A stretch of DNA of 64,000 nt. Source: an uncultured Clostridia bacterium (lineage in GTDB: Bacteria > Bacillota > Clostridia > TANB77 > CAG-508). Made by a program: the position numbers and the translations under genes. The DNA is taken from positions 1 through 64,000 of the forward strand of contig CAKPDR010000007.1 in the NCBI GenBank assembly GCA_934149075.1, read 5' to 3'. Each line of letters begins with the position of its first letter. Position 1 is the stretch's first letter. The notes beneath the pieces are model-generated. The model had not been told where the DNA came from and made no database searches. It was given only the letters and a program-made list of their open reading frames with translations. Below are positions 34,073-42,760 of the stretch, piece by piece.

Positions 34073-34507
34073 GTGATTTCTGGTAATACATATGAAGAGT
34101 TATATGAAGTATTACGATATATGGATAAACCTACAGTGATGAAGATTCCAGAAAGTATTTTAAGAAATATATTGGAAAAGAGAAACAAAGAGTTCGAGAC
34201 AAGGATTGACAAAAATGATTTATTTAAAGAAGAAAATATGAGCAAAGAAGCTGTTGATATTTTATGCTGGCTGGAATACAAATTCTTGATGAGTGAAGAA
34301 AATAAAAAAGAAATTGATAAAATAAAAAATAGAAAACTAAAAGAAATGGAAAATAAAAATTATGATTTAAATAATCTTTTCAAGAAAAAAGAGATAGCAG
34401 AGGCTCATATAAATAATATTCAATTAATTGAAAAAAAAGAAAAATCATGGTTAAAAAAAATACTAGATAATATAATAAAATTTTTTGCAAGAAAAAAATT
34501 TAGTTAA
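34073..34507 (+). CDS. Small helical protein of unknown function
   Basis: About 144 residues, helical and basic at the C-terminus (SWLKKILDNIIKFFARKKFS), possibly a membrane-touching amphipathic helix. The N-terminal part (NTYEELYEVLRYMDKPTVMKIPESIL) is like small uncharacterised proteins that are common in gut Firmicutes; no function is known to me. GTG 34073 is preferred, since AGGAAGTGG lies 5 bases upstream; two earlier GTGs (34064, 34067) overlap that site. It is cotranscribed with the ART-like gene and could be its partner. Confidence 0.65.
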   Translation: MISGNTYEELYEVLRYMDKPTVMKIPESILRNILEKRNKEFETRIDKNDLFKEENMSKEAVDILCWLEYKFLMSEENKKEIDKIKNRKLKEMENKNYDLNNLFKKKEIAEAHINNIQLIEKKEKSWLKKILDNIIKFFARKKFS

Positions 34508-34510
34508 AAG

Positions 34511-34549
34511 AAAATCACACTTCTGCGAGCCAATAGAAGTGTGATTTTT
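34511..34549 (+). terminator. Terminator of the ART-like operon
   Basis: AAAATCACACTTCT at 34511-34524 pairs with AGAAGTGTGATTTT, followed by a T-run; 14 perfect base pairs. Confidence 0.9.
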
Positions 34550-34602
34550 AACAAAAAATATGTAATGTCAAACTTTTAGTAAGAAATTCATGGAGGATGC
34601 AG

Positions 34603-37600
34603 ATGAGTTTAAGAATAATATATGGTAGAGCTGGAACAGGAAAAAGCGAATATTGTTATAGAGAAATTGCGAAAAAGGTAAAAGAAGAAAAAATATTAAT
34701 AATAACACCAGAACAATTTTCATTTACTGCAGAAAAAAAATTAATGGAAGCAATAGATACAGAAGCGGTGTTAAATGCAGAGGTAGTTACATTAAGTAGA
34801 ATGGCTTATAGAGTAATAAATGAGATTGGTGGAAAAACGGAAACAAATTTAAGTAAATGCGGAAAAGCAATGCTTATATATTCAATATTGAACAATAATA
34901 AAAAAGAATTAAAATTTCTTGGCAAAACTGATGAAAATGTGGATATGGCAGAAACAGCAATAACAGAATTCAAAAAGCATGCAATAAGTGTAGAGCAATT
35001 AAAACAAGAAATGGAAAAACAAGAAGATATATATTTGAAAAATAAACTAAAAGACATGTGCACAATATATGAAAACTTTGAAGCACAATTATCAGGAAAA
35101 TATATAGATGAAACAGATTTATTAACAATACTTGCAGAAAATATAGAAAAAACAGATATGTTTAAAAATTTATTAATATATGTAGACGAATTTGCAGGAT
35201 TTACAAGTCAAGAATATGAAATTATAAAAAAATTGGTACAAATAGCAAAACAAGTAACAGTAACAATTTGCACAGATGAAATACATGCTGCAAAAAATCC
35301 GGACACGGATATATTTTATTCAAATGAAAGAACAGTAAAAAAATTATTAGAAGTTGCCAAAGACTGTAATACAAAAGTAGAAGAAGTAAAATTAGAAAAT
35401 ACATATAGATTTAAAAATAAAGAACTAATGCATTTAGAACAAAATTTATATAATAACAAAGCCGTAAAATATCAAAAAAATATAGAAAATATACAATTAT
35501 TTTTAGCAAAAAATCAATTTTCGGAAATAGAAGAAGTAGCAAAAAATATATTAAAATTAGTAAGAGATGAAGGATATAGATATAGAGATATATCAATAAT
35601 AACAAAAAACATATCAACATATTCAAGTTTAGCAAGAGCAATATTTAACAAATATGATATTCCAATATTTATAGATGAAAATAGAGATTTAAATCAAAAT
35701 ATTTTAATACAATACATTTTATCAATATTAGAAATATTTATAAAAAATTGGTCACATGAAGCGGTTTTTAATTATATAAAAATAGGATTTTCAGGATTAG
35801 AAGAAGATGACATTTTTAAACTTGAAAAGTATTGTTTAAAATGGGGAATAAAACAAAATAAATGGAAAAAAGAATTTGTATATGGAAAAAATGGAGAAAA
35901 AGAAAATGCAGAAATAGATAGATTAGAGCAGATAAGAAAAGATTTAGTAAATCCACTAATTAAATTAAAAATAAAAATTGATGAAAATAAAACGGTAGAA
36001 AATATATCAAAATCAATATTTGAATTTTTAATAGAGCAAAGAATTCAAGAAAAAATTCAAATAAAAATAGAAGAATTGGAAAAGATAGGACAAATAGACT
36101 TAGCAAATGAATATGAAAGTAGTTTAAATACAATAATAGAAATATTAGATGAAATAGTATTAGTATTTAAAGATGACAAAATGACAATAGATAAATATGC
36201 TCAAATATTAAAAGTTGGATTTAAAAATAGTAATTTAACAAAAATACCGGGTACACAAGACCAAGTAATCATGGGAGATGTAGACAGGTCGAGAAGTCAT
36301 AAGGTAAAAGCAATATTTATAATAGGATTAAATGATGGAGAATTTCCAAGTATTCATAAAGATGAAGGATTTTTAAATGACACAGACAGAGAAGCTTTAA
36401 TGCAGGATGGAATAGAACTTGCAAAAGGAACAACAGAAAAATTATATGAAGATAATTTTAACATATATAAAGCATTTACTACAGCAGAAGAAAAATTGTA
36501 TTTATTATATTCATCATCAGACATGCAAGGAAAAGCACTAAGACCATCAATGTTAATAAACAAAATAAAAAAAATTTATCCTATGATTGAAGAACAAAGT
36601 GATATAATAAGTAGCAGAGATGAGGTATTAGATAAGAAAACAACATATGAAGAATTAATAAACAATATAAGTAAATTAAAAGAACAAGAAAATATAGATA
36701 AAATTTGGTATTATATATTTGATTATTACAAAAAAGATATTGAATGGAATGAAAAATTAACACAAAGTTTAAAAGGGCTAAACTATACAAATATACCAGA
36801 AAAAATAGAAAAAGAGAATATAGATAAATTATATGGAAATACTTTAGTAACAAGTATATCAAAATTAGAAAGATATAGAAGTTGCCCATTTTCATATTAT
36901 TTACAATATGGGTTAAAAATAAAACCACAAGAAGAATTAAAAATTCAAACTTTAAATACTGGTACATTCATACATGAAGTAATAGACGAATTTTTTGGAA
37001 CTGTTAAAGAAAGTGGAAAACAATTAGAAGAAATTACAGAAGAGGAACTATCTGAAATAATCAATAAAATAGTAGATGAAAAGCTAGGACAAAATAAGAA
37101 TTATATATTTACATCAACAGCAAAATATAGAGCATTAGTTATACGATTAAAAAAGATAATAAAAAAAGCTTTAAAATATATTATAGAAACAATAGTACAA
37201 AGTAGATTTGAGGTATTAGGAACTGAATTAGAGTTTGGAGAAAAAGGAAAATATAAGCCAATAAGACTAAGATTAGAAGATGGTAAAAAAATAGAAATAA
37301 TAGGAAAAATAGATAGAATAGACACAGCACAGGGAGAGAACGGAAAATATTTAAGAATAATTGACTATAAATCATCTGCAAAAAATATAGACTTAAATGA
37401 AGTATATGCAGGTCTGCAAATACAGTTATTGACATATTTAGATGCAGCATGTAAAGAAGAAGATTTAATGCCTGCTGGAATATTATATTTTAGTATGTTA
37501 GAACAAATGATAAAAGCGGACAAAAGAATGGAACAAGAAGAAATAGAAGAAAAAATACGAGCAAACTTTAAAATGAAAGGACTTATTTTAGCAGATGTAA

Positions 37601-37956
37601 AAGTAGTAAAATTACATGATAAGAATTTAGAAAAAGGTGCATCTGCACTTGTACCAGCATATATTGACAAAGAAGGAAACTTGAGTGAAAAGAAAACAAG
37701 TGGAGTAACTGCAGAACAATTTAAAAAGTTGCAAAAATATATGTACACAGTACTTAAGCAAATATCTAAAGAAATTCTAGGTGGAAGTATAGACCTAAAA
37801 CCTTATTATAAAGACAAAAAGACACCATGCAAATATTGTGATTATAAAAGTGTTTGTGGTTTCAATATGGGTGGTTGTGAAAATAAATATAATTACATTG
37901 ATAAAAAGAGCAAAGAAGAAATCTTACAAAAAATTACCAGTGGGGACACCCATTAA
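34603..37956 (+). CDS. addB: ATP-dependent helicase/nuclease subunit B
   Basis: A 1,117-residue AddB, partner of AddA in double-strand break resection. The N-terminal helicase-like domain has Walker A GRAGTGKSEYC. The C-terminal RecB-like nuclease shows GKIDRIDTAQGENG and IIDYKSSAK, and the iron-sulphur cysteines appear in RYRSCPFSYY and in the final CKYCDYKSVC plus a nearby Cys. ATG 34603 is used; GGAGG is 7 bases upstream and too close to the ATG at 34597. The last six residues (TSGDTH) are encoded by a dispersed repeat that also provides the stop codon. addA, which normally follows, is absent. Confidence 0.92.
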   Translation: MSLRIIYGRAGTGKSEYCYREIAKKVKEEKILIITPEQFSFTAEKKLMEAIDTEAVLNAEVVTLSRMAYRVINEIGGKTETNLSKCGKAMLIYSILNNNKKELKFLGKTDENVDMAETAITEFKKHAISVEQLKQEMEKQEDIYLKNKLKDMCTIYENFEAQLSGKYIDETDLLTILAENIEKTDMFKNLLIYVDEFAGFTSQEYEIIKKLVQIAKQVTVTICTDEIHAAKNPDTDIFYSNERTVKKLLEVAKDCNTKVEEVKLENTYRFKNKELMHLEQNLYNNKAVKYQKNIENIQLFLAKNQFSEIEEVAKNILKLVRDEGYRYRDISIITKNISTYSSLARAIFNKYDIPIFIDENRDLNQNILIQYILSILEIFIKNWSHEAVFNYIKIGFSGLEEDDIFKLEKYCLKWGIKQNKWKKEFVYGKNGEKENAEIDRLEQIRKDLVNPLIKLKIKIDENKTVENISKSIFEFLIEQRIQEKIQIKIEELEKIGQIDLANEYESSLNTIIEILDEIVLVFKDDKMTIDKYAQILKVGFKNSNLTKIPGTQDQVIMGDVDRSRSHKVKAIFIIGLNDGEFPSIHKDEGFLNDTDREALMQDGIELAKGTTEKLYEDNFNIYKAFTTAEEKLYLLYSSSDMQGKALRPSMLINKIKKIYPMIEEQSDIISSRDEVLDKKTTYEELINNISKLKEQENIDKIWYYIFDYYKKDIEWNEKLTQSLKGLNYTNIPEKIEKENIDKLYGNTLVTSISKLERYRSCPFSYYLQYGLKIKPQEELKIQTLNTGTFIHEVIDEFFGTVKESGKQLEEITEEELSEIINKIVDEKLGQNKNYIFTSTAKYRALVIRLKKIIKKALKYIIETIVQSRFEVLGTELEFGEKGKYKPIRLRLEDGKKIEIIGKIDRIDTAQGENGKYLRIIDYKSSAKNIDLNEVYAGLQIQLLTYLDAACKEEDLMPAGILYFSMLEQMIKADKRMEQEEIEEKIRANFKMKGLILADVKVVKLHDKNLEKGASALVPAYIDKEGNLSEKKTSGVTAEQFKKLQKYMYTVLKQISKEILGGSIDLKPYYKDKKTPCKYCDYKSVCGFNMGGCENKYNYIDKKSKEEILQKITSGDTH

Positions 37957-37993
37957 TGGTAAAAATTTTTACCACAGGGGACACCCATTGGTA
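37934..37993. repeat. GGGGACACCC repeat element, copy 1
   Basis: Two direct copies of GGGGACACCCATT (37942-37954 and 37977-37989, 35-base period) flank a perfect 18-bp palindrome TGGTAAAAATTTTTACCA (37957-37974). Each unit can fold on its own (ACCA..TGGG / CCCA..TGGT). It overlaps the 3' end of addB. A second, inverted and partly decayed copy is at 41885-41945. The look is that of a REP-type or very small mobile repeat. Confidence 0.85.
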
Positions 37994-38011
37994 GATTAAT
38001 AAATCGAAAGG

Positions 38012-38869
38012 ATGATAGAAAAGTTGAAAGATTTATCAAATGAAAATGTGGTTCATATAAAAAAAGATGGAATAGAATATCTACAATTTAAGAAATTGTT
38101 AGAATATAGTGACATAATAAATCATGCTTATTCAATAGGGCTTGATAGAAATTATAGAACAGCAAGAGCTAAAGATGTTCGAAAATTATCAAAAGAAGAA
38201 TATAATAAAGCTATAAAAGATTATAAAGACTTATCAGATTCAATTGGTATAAAATATATAAATATAGTAAAGCCAAATCAAGCACATACAAAGAATATAA
38301 AAAGAGTTGATGCAAAAGTAAACATAGATGAACCAGATTTTAATTTAAGTGAATACAATGAAACAGATGGATTAATAACGAATAGTAAAAATATGGCTTT
38401 AGCTACGACAAATGCTGATTGTATTTTAATGTTATTTTTTGACCCTGTAAAGAGAGTAGTAGCAAATGTTCATTCAGGATGGAAAGGAACATTGCAGAGA
38501 ATTTCAATTGAAGCTGTCAAGAAAATGAAAGAAGAATATAATTGCGCTCCTAAAGATATAATTTGTTGCATTTGTCCAAGTATAAGAAAATGCCATTTTA
38601 AGGTTCATAAAGATGTACAAGAACCATATTACAATGAGTTTAAAGATTTGAAAAAAATTGACCAATTAATAGTTCCAATACAAGGAGAAGACAGATGGGT
38701 TATTGATACAGTAGAGATAAATAAAATAATTTTGGAACAAGAGGGCTTGAAAGTAGAAAACATAATAGATTGTGGAATTTGTAGTGTTTGTAATTCAGAT
38801 CAAATCCATTCTTTTAGAGTTGAAAAAGAAGGATATGGATTAGGAACAGCTATAATTGAATTGAAATAA
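38012..38869 (+). CDS. pgeF: Laccase-domain protein (YfiH/PgeF family)
   Basis: 285 residues of the multicopper polyphenol oxidase-like YfiH family, in which members act on peptidoglycan-linked or purine nucleoside substrates. The conserved metal-site motifs are present: NQAHT, ATTNADCILML (Cys), NVHSGWKGTLQR and the C-terminal CSVCNSDQIHSFRVE. The start is not firm: ATG 38012 lies directly against GAAAGG, and TTG 38024 is an alternative with better spacing. It begins 19 bases after the repeat element and is followed closely by the S66 peptidase gene. Confidence 0.85.
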   Translation: MIEKLKDLSNENVVHIKKDGIEYLQFKKLLEYSDIINHAYSIGLDRNYRTARAKDVRKLSKEEYNKAIKDYKDLSDSIGIKYINIVKPNQAHTKNIKRVDAKVNIDEPDFNLSEYNETDGLITNSKNMALATTNADCILMLFFDPVKRVVANVHSGWKGTLQRISIEAVKKMKEEYNCAPKDIICCICPSIRKCHFKVHKDVQEPYYNEFKDLKKIDQLIVPIQGEDRWVIDTVEINKIILEQEGLKVENIIDCGICSVCNSDQIHSFRVEKEGYGLGTAIIELK

Positions 38870-38885
38870 TTAAGTGAGGTGTAAA

Positions 38886-39806
38886 ATGATAATACCAGAG
38901 AGATTAAAAATAGGTGATATGATAGGCGTTGTGGCACCATCTAATCCAATAATAAATGAAAATGTAGAAGAAATAGAAAAAGCAAAAGAAATTATAGAAA
39001 AATTAGGTTTTAAAGTTAAATTTTCAAAAAACTTATTTTCGAACAAAAATGGATATAGTGCATCAGCAAAAGAGAAAGCTGAAGATATAAATGAAATGTT
39101 TAAAGATAAAAATGTCAAAATGGTATGGTGTGCAAAGGGTGGAGAAAATAGTAATTCAACATTTGATTATTTAGATTTTGAAATGATAAAACAAAATCCT
39201 AAAATAATATGCGGATATAGTGATATTACTTCACTTACAAATATAATATCAGAAAAAACAGGATTAGTGACTTTTAGTGGAACAAATTTTAAAACAATAG
39301 CTACAGATGAAACAGATTATAGTTTAAAAGAAGTTTTAAAAAGATTTCTAGATGGTAGTTTGGAATTTGGAAGAAATGAATACGGATATAAAACAATAAA
39401 AGAAGGTTTTGCGGAAGGAAAATTAATTGGAGGGAATTTAAGCTTAACAAGAGCAATGGTAGCTGGAAAATATAATATAGAGTTTTCTGATAAAATATTA
39501 TTTTTGGAAGAATTGGGATTTGAAACAGGGCCTGCATTAATAAGTAATTATTTATATTATATGAAACAAAATGGAGTGTTTGATAAGATTCGAGGAATAT
39601 GGATTGGCGATTATACACATGAAAGTGGAATAACCTTAGAAAAGATTTTATTAGATACATTAGGAAATGAGTTCAAAGGACCGATTATTAAATCAGAGAA
39701 TTTTGGACATATAGAGCAAAAGACTGTTATACCAATAGGAACTATGGCTAAGATAGATACAAGAGAGAAGGAAAAAATAAAATTGTTAGAAAATTGCGTG
39801 AAATAG
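38886..39806 (+). CDS. S66 family peptidase (LD-carboxypeptidase/MccF-like)
   Basis: 306 residues of peptidase family S66, serine peptidases that trim the terminal D-Ala from murein tetrapeptides (LdcA) or cleave microcin C-like adenylates (MccF). Visible are the N-terminal RLKIGDMIGVVAPSNPI, the nucleophile region IICGYSDITSLTN (Ser), and a C-terminal FGHIEQKTVIPIGTMAKID with the catalytic His. ATG 38886 follows GTGAGGTG by 5 bases. It is probably cotranscribed with pgeF, giving a cell-wall recycling flavour. Confidence 0.87.
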   Translation: MIIPERLKIGDMIGVVAPSNPIINENVEEIEKAKEIIEKLGFKVKFSKNLFSNKNGYSASAKEKAEDINEMFKDKNVKMVWCAKGGENSNSTFDYLDFEMIKQNPKIICGYSDITSLTNIISEKTGLVTFSGTNFKTIATDETDYSLKEVLKRFLDGSLEFGRNEYGYKTIKEGFAEGKLIGGNLSLTRAMVAGKYNIEFSDKILFLEELGFETGPALISNYLYYMKQNGVFDKIRGIWIGDYTHESGITLEKILLDTLGNEFKGPIIKSENFGHIEQKTVIPIGTMAKIDTREKEKIKLLENCVK

Positions 39807-39827
39807 CAAAAAAAAACATAAAAGGGC

Positions 39828-39855
39828 TTGATTTTTCAGAAAAATATGGTATAAT
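39828..39855 (+). promoter_or_regulatory. Promoter for rpsB-tsf
   Basis: TTGATT at 39828-39833 and TATAAT at 39850-39855, 16-base spacer. Confidence 0.65.
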
Positions 39856-39872
39856 AATTAGCGTAAAAAACA

Positions 39873-39960
39873 CATAAAGAAGAGTTTATGTGGAAGTGCC
39901 TTGGAAATTTAATGAATTCAAGGTCCACGTAGATGATGAAACTTTGTGGAAGTTATAACA
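39873..39960 (+). promoter_or_regulatory. Structured leader of rpsB
   Basis: Two adjacent stems: CATAAA/TTTATG (39873-39890) and GTGG..CCTTG with CAAGG.CCAC (39890-39928), the latter with an asymmetric internal loop. It lies between the promoter and the rpsB ribosome site and is likely an S2 autoregulatory or stability element; not matched to a named family. Confidence 0.5.
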
Positions 39961-39978
39961 AAAAGGGAGGAATAAAAA

Positions 39979-40758
39979 ATGGCAGTAGTTGCAATGAAAC
40001 AATTACTAGAAGCTGGTGTTCACTTTGGACATCAAACAAGAAGATGGGATCCAAGAATGGCTGAATACATATTTCAAGCTAGAAACGGAATCCATATAAT
40101 CGATTTACAAAAAGCTTCAAAGAAAATTGATGAAGCATATGAATTCATCAAAGAACAAGTAGAAGAAGGAAAGACAGTTCTATTCGTAGGAACAAAAAAA
40201 CAAGCTCAAGAATGCATGAAAGATGCAGCAATTAAGAGCGGAATGTACTATGTAGATCAAAGATGGTTAGGTGGAATGCTAACAAACTTTGATACAATTC
40301 AAACAAGAATTAAAAGATTAAAAGACCTAGAAACAATGGCCGAAGATGGTACATTTGACGTATTACCTAAAAAAGAAGTAATATTACTTAAAAAAGAAAT
40401 GGAAAAACTAGAAAAAAATCTTGGTGGAATCAAAGATATGGATAAATTACCAGGAGTTATATTCTTAGTAGATCCTAAAAAAGAAAGAATAGCAATATTA
40501 GAAGCTAAAAAATTAGGAATTCCAGTAGTGGGAATAGTAGATACAAACTGTAATCCTGAAGAATTAGATTACCCAATTCCAGGAAATGATGATGCTATAA
40601 GAGCAGTTAAATTAATTGCAGATGTTATGGCAAATGCAATAATTGAAGGAAAACAAGGTGAAAGCTTTGAACCTGCTACAGAAGAACAAGATGTTTCAGA
40701 AGAAGCAGAATCAATGGAACAAGTTGTTAGCGAAAGTGAAGAAAAAGTAGAAGAATAA
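39979..40758 (+). CDS. rpsB: 30S ribosomal protein S2
   Basis: A 259-residue S2. Landmarks: LLEAGVHFGHQTRRWDPRM, IHIIDLQKA, FVGTKKQAQ, YVDQRWLGGMLTNF and PVVGIVDTNCNPEELDYPIPGNDDA. The last 35 residues are an acidic tail, common in Firmicutes S2. AGGGAGG lies 8 bases upstream. It is paired with tsf as nearly always, with a terminator-like hairpin between them. Confidence 0.97.
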   Translation: MAVVAMKQLLEAGVHFGHQTRRWDPRMAEYIFQARNGIHIIDLQKASKKIDEAYEFIKEQVEEGKTVLFVGTKKQAQECMKDAAIKSGMYYVDQRWLGGMLTNFDTIQTRIKRLKDLETMAEDGTFDVLPKKEVILLKKEMEKLEKNLGGIKDMDKLPGVIFLVDPKKERIAILEAKKLGIPVVGIVDTNCNPEELDYPIPGNDDAIRAVKLIADVMANAIIEGKQGESFEPATEEQDVSEEAESMEQVVSESEEKVEE

Positions 40759-40773
40759 TAAAATGTTAATAAA

Positions 40774-40806
40774 AGAGTGGGGCTCTACTGCTCTACTCTA
40801 TTTTTT
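40774..40806 (+). terminator. Attenuator-like terminator between rpsB and tsf
   Basis: AGAGT.GGGC pairs with GCTC.ACTCT and is followed by ATTTTTTAT. It may reduce tsf expression relative to rpsB. Confidence 0.65.
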
Positions 40807-40858
40807 ATATAAGGAGGATAAAAGATATCTTCTAAAAACTAAAAGGAGGAATGTATAG

Positions 40859-41734
40859 ATGGTTACAGCAGCATTGGTAAAAGAATTAAGAGAAAAAACA
40901 GGTGCAGGAATGATGGACTGCAAAAAAGTATTAACAGAAACAGATGGAGATTTAGAAAAAGCATCTGAACTATTAAGAGAAAGAGGAATAGCAAAAGCAG
41001 CTAAAAAATCAGGAAGAGTTGCAGCAGAAGGTTTAGTAGAAGCATATGTTACTGAAGATGGAAAAGTAGGCGCAATTGTTGAAGTTAATGCAGAAACAGA
41101 TTTCGTTGCAAAAAATGAAGAATTTAAAACATTTGTAATGGATGTTGCAAAACAAGTTGTAAAAAATAATCCTGCATCAGTTGAAGATTTATTAGCAGAA
41201 CCATCAATAGCAGTAGAAGGAAAAACTGTTAATGAAGTATTAATAGATAAAATTGCAACAATTGGTGAAAATATGACAATAAGAAGATTTGCAAGATTTG
41301 AAACAACAGATGGATTAGTTGAAAAATATATTCACGGTGATGGAAAAATTGCAGTTTTAGTTAACATGACAAATGGAAACAAAGAATTAGCAAAAGATGT
41401 ATGTATGCAAATAGCAGCTGCAAGACCTGAATTTGTAAATAGAGAACAAGTTCCAGCTGAAAGATTAGAAAAAGAAAAAGAAATCTTAAAAGCACAAACA
41501 ATGAATGAAGGTAAACCAGAAGCAATTGCTGAAAAAATTGTTATGGGTAGAATTAATAAATTCTATGAAGAAATCTGCTTAGTAGATCAAGAATTTGTTA
41601 AAGATCCAAGTATGAAAGTTTCACAAGTTTTAAAAGATGCATCAGTTGTTGAATTTGCAAGATTTGAAAAAGGTGAAGGAATCGAGAAAAAAGAAGAAAA
41701 CTTTGCTGAAGAAGTTATGAAACAATTACAATAA
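40859..41734 (+). CDS. tsf: Elongation factor Ts
   Basis: A 291-residue EF-Ts, guanine nucleotide exchange factor for EF-Tu. The N-terminal signature VKELREKTGAGMMDCKKVL, the TDF segment NAETDFVAKNEEF and the C-terminal domain (LVDQEFVKDPSMKVSQVL) are intact. AAAGGAGGA lies 8 bases upstream of ATG. A second, unused AAGGAGGA at 40811-40818 in the leader has no start codon after it. Confidence 0.97.
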   Translation: MVTAALVKELREKTGAGMMDCKKVLTETDGDLEKASELLRERGIAKAAKKSGRVAAEGLVEAYVTEDGKVGAIVEVNAETDFVAKNEEFKTFVMDVAKQVVKNNPASVEDLLAEPSIAVEGKTVNEVLIDKIATIGENMTIRRFARFETTDGLVEKYIHGDGKIAVLVNMTNGNKELAKDVCMQIAAARPEFVNREQVPAERLEKEKEILKAQTMNEGKPEAIAEKIVMGRINKFYEEICLVDQEFVKDPSMKVSQVLKDASVVEFARFEKGEGIEKKEENFAEEVMKQLQ

Positions 41735-41742
41735 ATTTTACG

Positions 41743-41772
41743 GGAATTAGATGATTTGTCTAATTCCTTTTT
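41743..41772 (+). terminator. Terminator of rpsB-tsf
   Basis: GGAATTAGA at 41743-41751 pairs with TCTAATTCC at 41759-41767, followed by five T residues. Confidence 0.85.
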
Positions 41773-41884
41773 AATATACTCGGCAAGTAAAATTTTTCTT
41801 ATTTTTTTTGATTGCTAAACCATTTAAAATATGCTAATATATAATATGTATGTTACCAGAAAAAAATAATAATTGACAAACTAT

Positions 41885-41945
41885 TATTAAGGGTGTCCCC
41901 AGTGGTAAAAAAATTTACCATTAATGTGTGTCCTTACTGGTAAAA
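41885..41945. repeat. GGGGACACCC repeat element, copy 2 (inverted)
   Basis: Reverse-complement version of the element at 37934-37993: GGGTGTCCCC at 41891-41900, then AGTGGTAAAA..TTTACCATTAATG and a degenerate second unit (GTGTGTCCTT), ending ACTGGTAA. It lies just upstream of the xth ribosome site, which begins at its edge. Confidence 0.8.
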
Positions 41946-41955
41946 GGAGGTAGAA

Positions 41956-42711
41956 ATGAAATTAATTTCATGGAATGTAAATGGAATAAGAGCTTGTGTG
42001 AACAAAGGATTTAAGGATTTTTTTAAAGAAATAGATGCAGATATATTTTGTATACAAGAAACAAAATGTCAACCAGAACAAATTAGTTTGGAATTCGAAG
42101 GATATAAAAGTTTTTGGAATAGTGCAGAACGCAAAGGATATTCAGGTACAGCAATATTTACAAAAAAAGAACCGTTAAATGTTACATATGGAATAGGAAT
42201 AGAACAACATGATAAAGAGGGTAGAGTTATAACTTTAGAATTTGAAATGTTTTATATGGTTACAATATATACTCCAAATGCTAAAAGAGAATTAGAAAGA
42301 TTAGATTATAGAATGATATGGGAAGATGAAATAAGAAAATATTTATTAAAATTAAATGAAACAAAACCAGTAATAATGTGTGGAGATTTAAATGTGGCAC
42401 ATGAAGAAATTGATTTGAAAAATCCTAAAACCAATAGAGGAAATGCAGGTTTTACAGATGAGGAAAGAGGCAAAATGACTAAATTATTACAAGCGGGATT
42501 TTCAGATAGTTTTAGATATGTATACCCTGAAAAAACAGATGCATATAGTTGGTGGTCTTATATGGGACATGCTAGAGAAAAAAATGTAGGATGGAGAATT
42601 GATTATTTTATTACATCTAAAGATATTGAAAAAAATATAAAAGATGCAGTAATATATACTGAGGTATTTGGAAGTGACCATTGTCCAGTTGGATTAGAAA
42701 TAGAAATTTAA
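41956..42711 (+). CDS. xth: Exodeoxyribonuclease III
   Basis: A 251-residue ExoIII/AP endonuclease family enzyme for base excision repair. Catalytic marks: MKLISWNVNGIRACV (Asn7), FCIQETKCQ (Glu), VTIYTPNAKRELERL (Tyr), CGDLNVAHEEIDL (Asp, Asn), GWRIDYFI and GSDHCPVGLEI (His). Length is normal. AAAAGGAGG lies 7 bases upstream and abuts the repeat element. No clear promoter was found between the repeat and the tsf terminator. Confidence 0.94.
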   Translation: MKLISWNVNGIRACVNKGFKDFFKEIDADIFCIQETKCQPEQISLEFEGYKSFWNSAERKGYSGTAIFTKKEPLNVTYGIGIEQHDKEGRVITLEFEMFYMVTIYTPNAKRELERLDYRMIWEDEIRKYLLKLNETKPVIMCGDLNVAHEEIDLKNPKTNRGNAGFTDEERGKMTKLLQAGFSDSFRYVYPEKTDAYSWWSYMGHAREKNVGWRIDYFITSKDIEKNIKDAVIYTEVFGSDHCPVGLEIEI

Positions 42712-42760
42712 ATTTTTGTAATTAAATTAAAATGTAGAGAAAAAGAAAGGAATAATAAAT

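Noticed and set aside
41873..41878. TTGACA upstream of xth as a promoter
   Set aside because: No -10 box lies 16-18 bases downstream; that place is occupied by the GGGTGTCCCC repeat.
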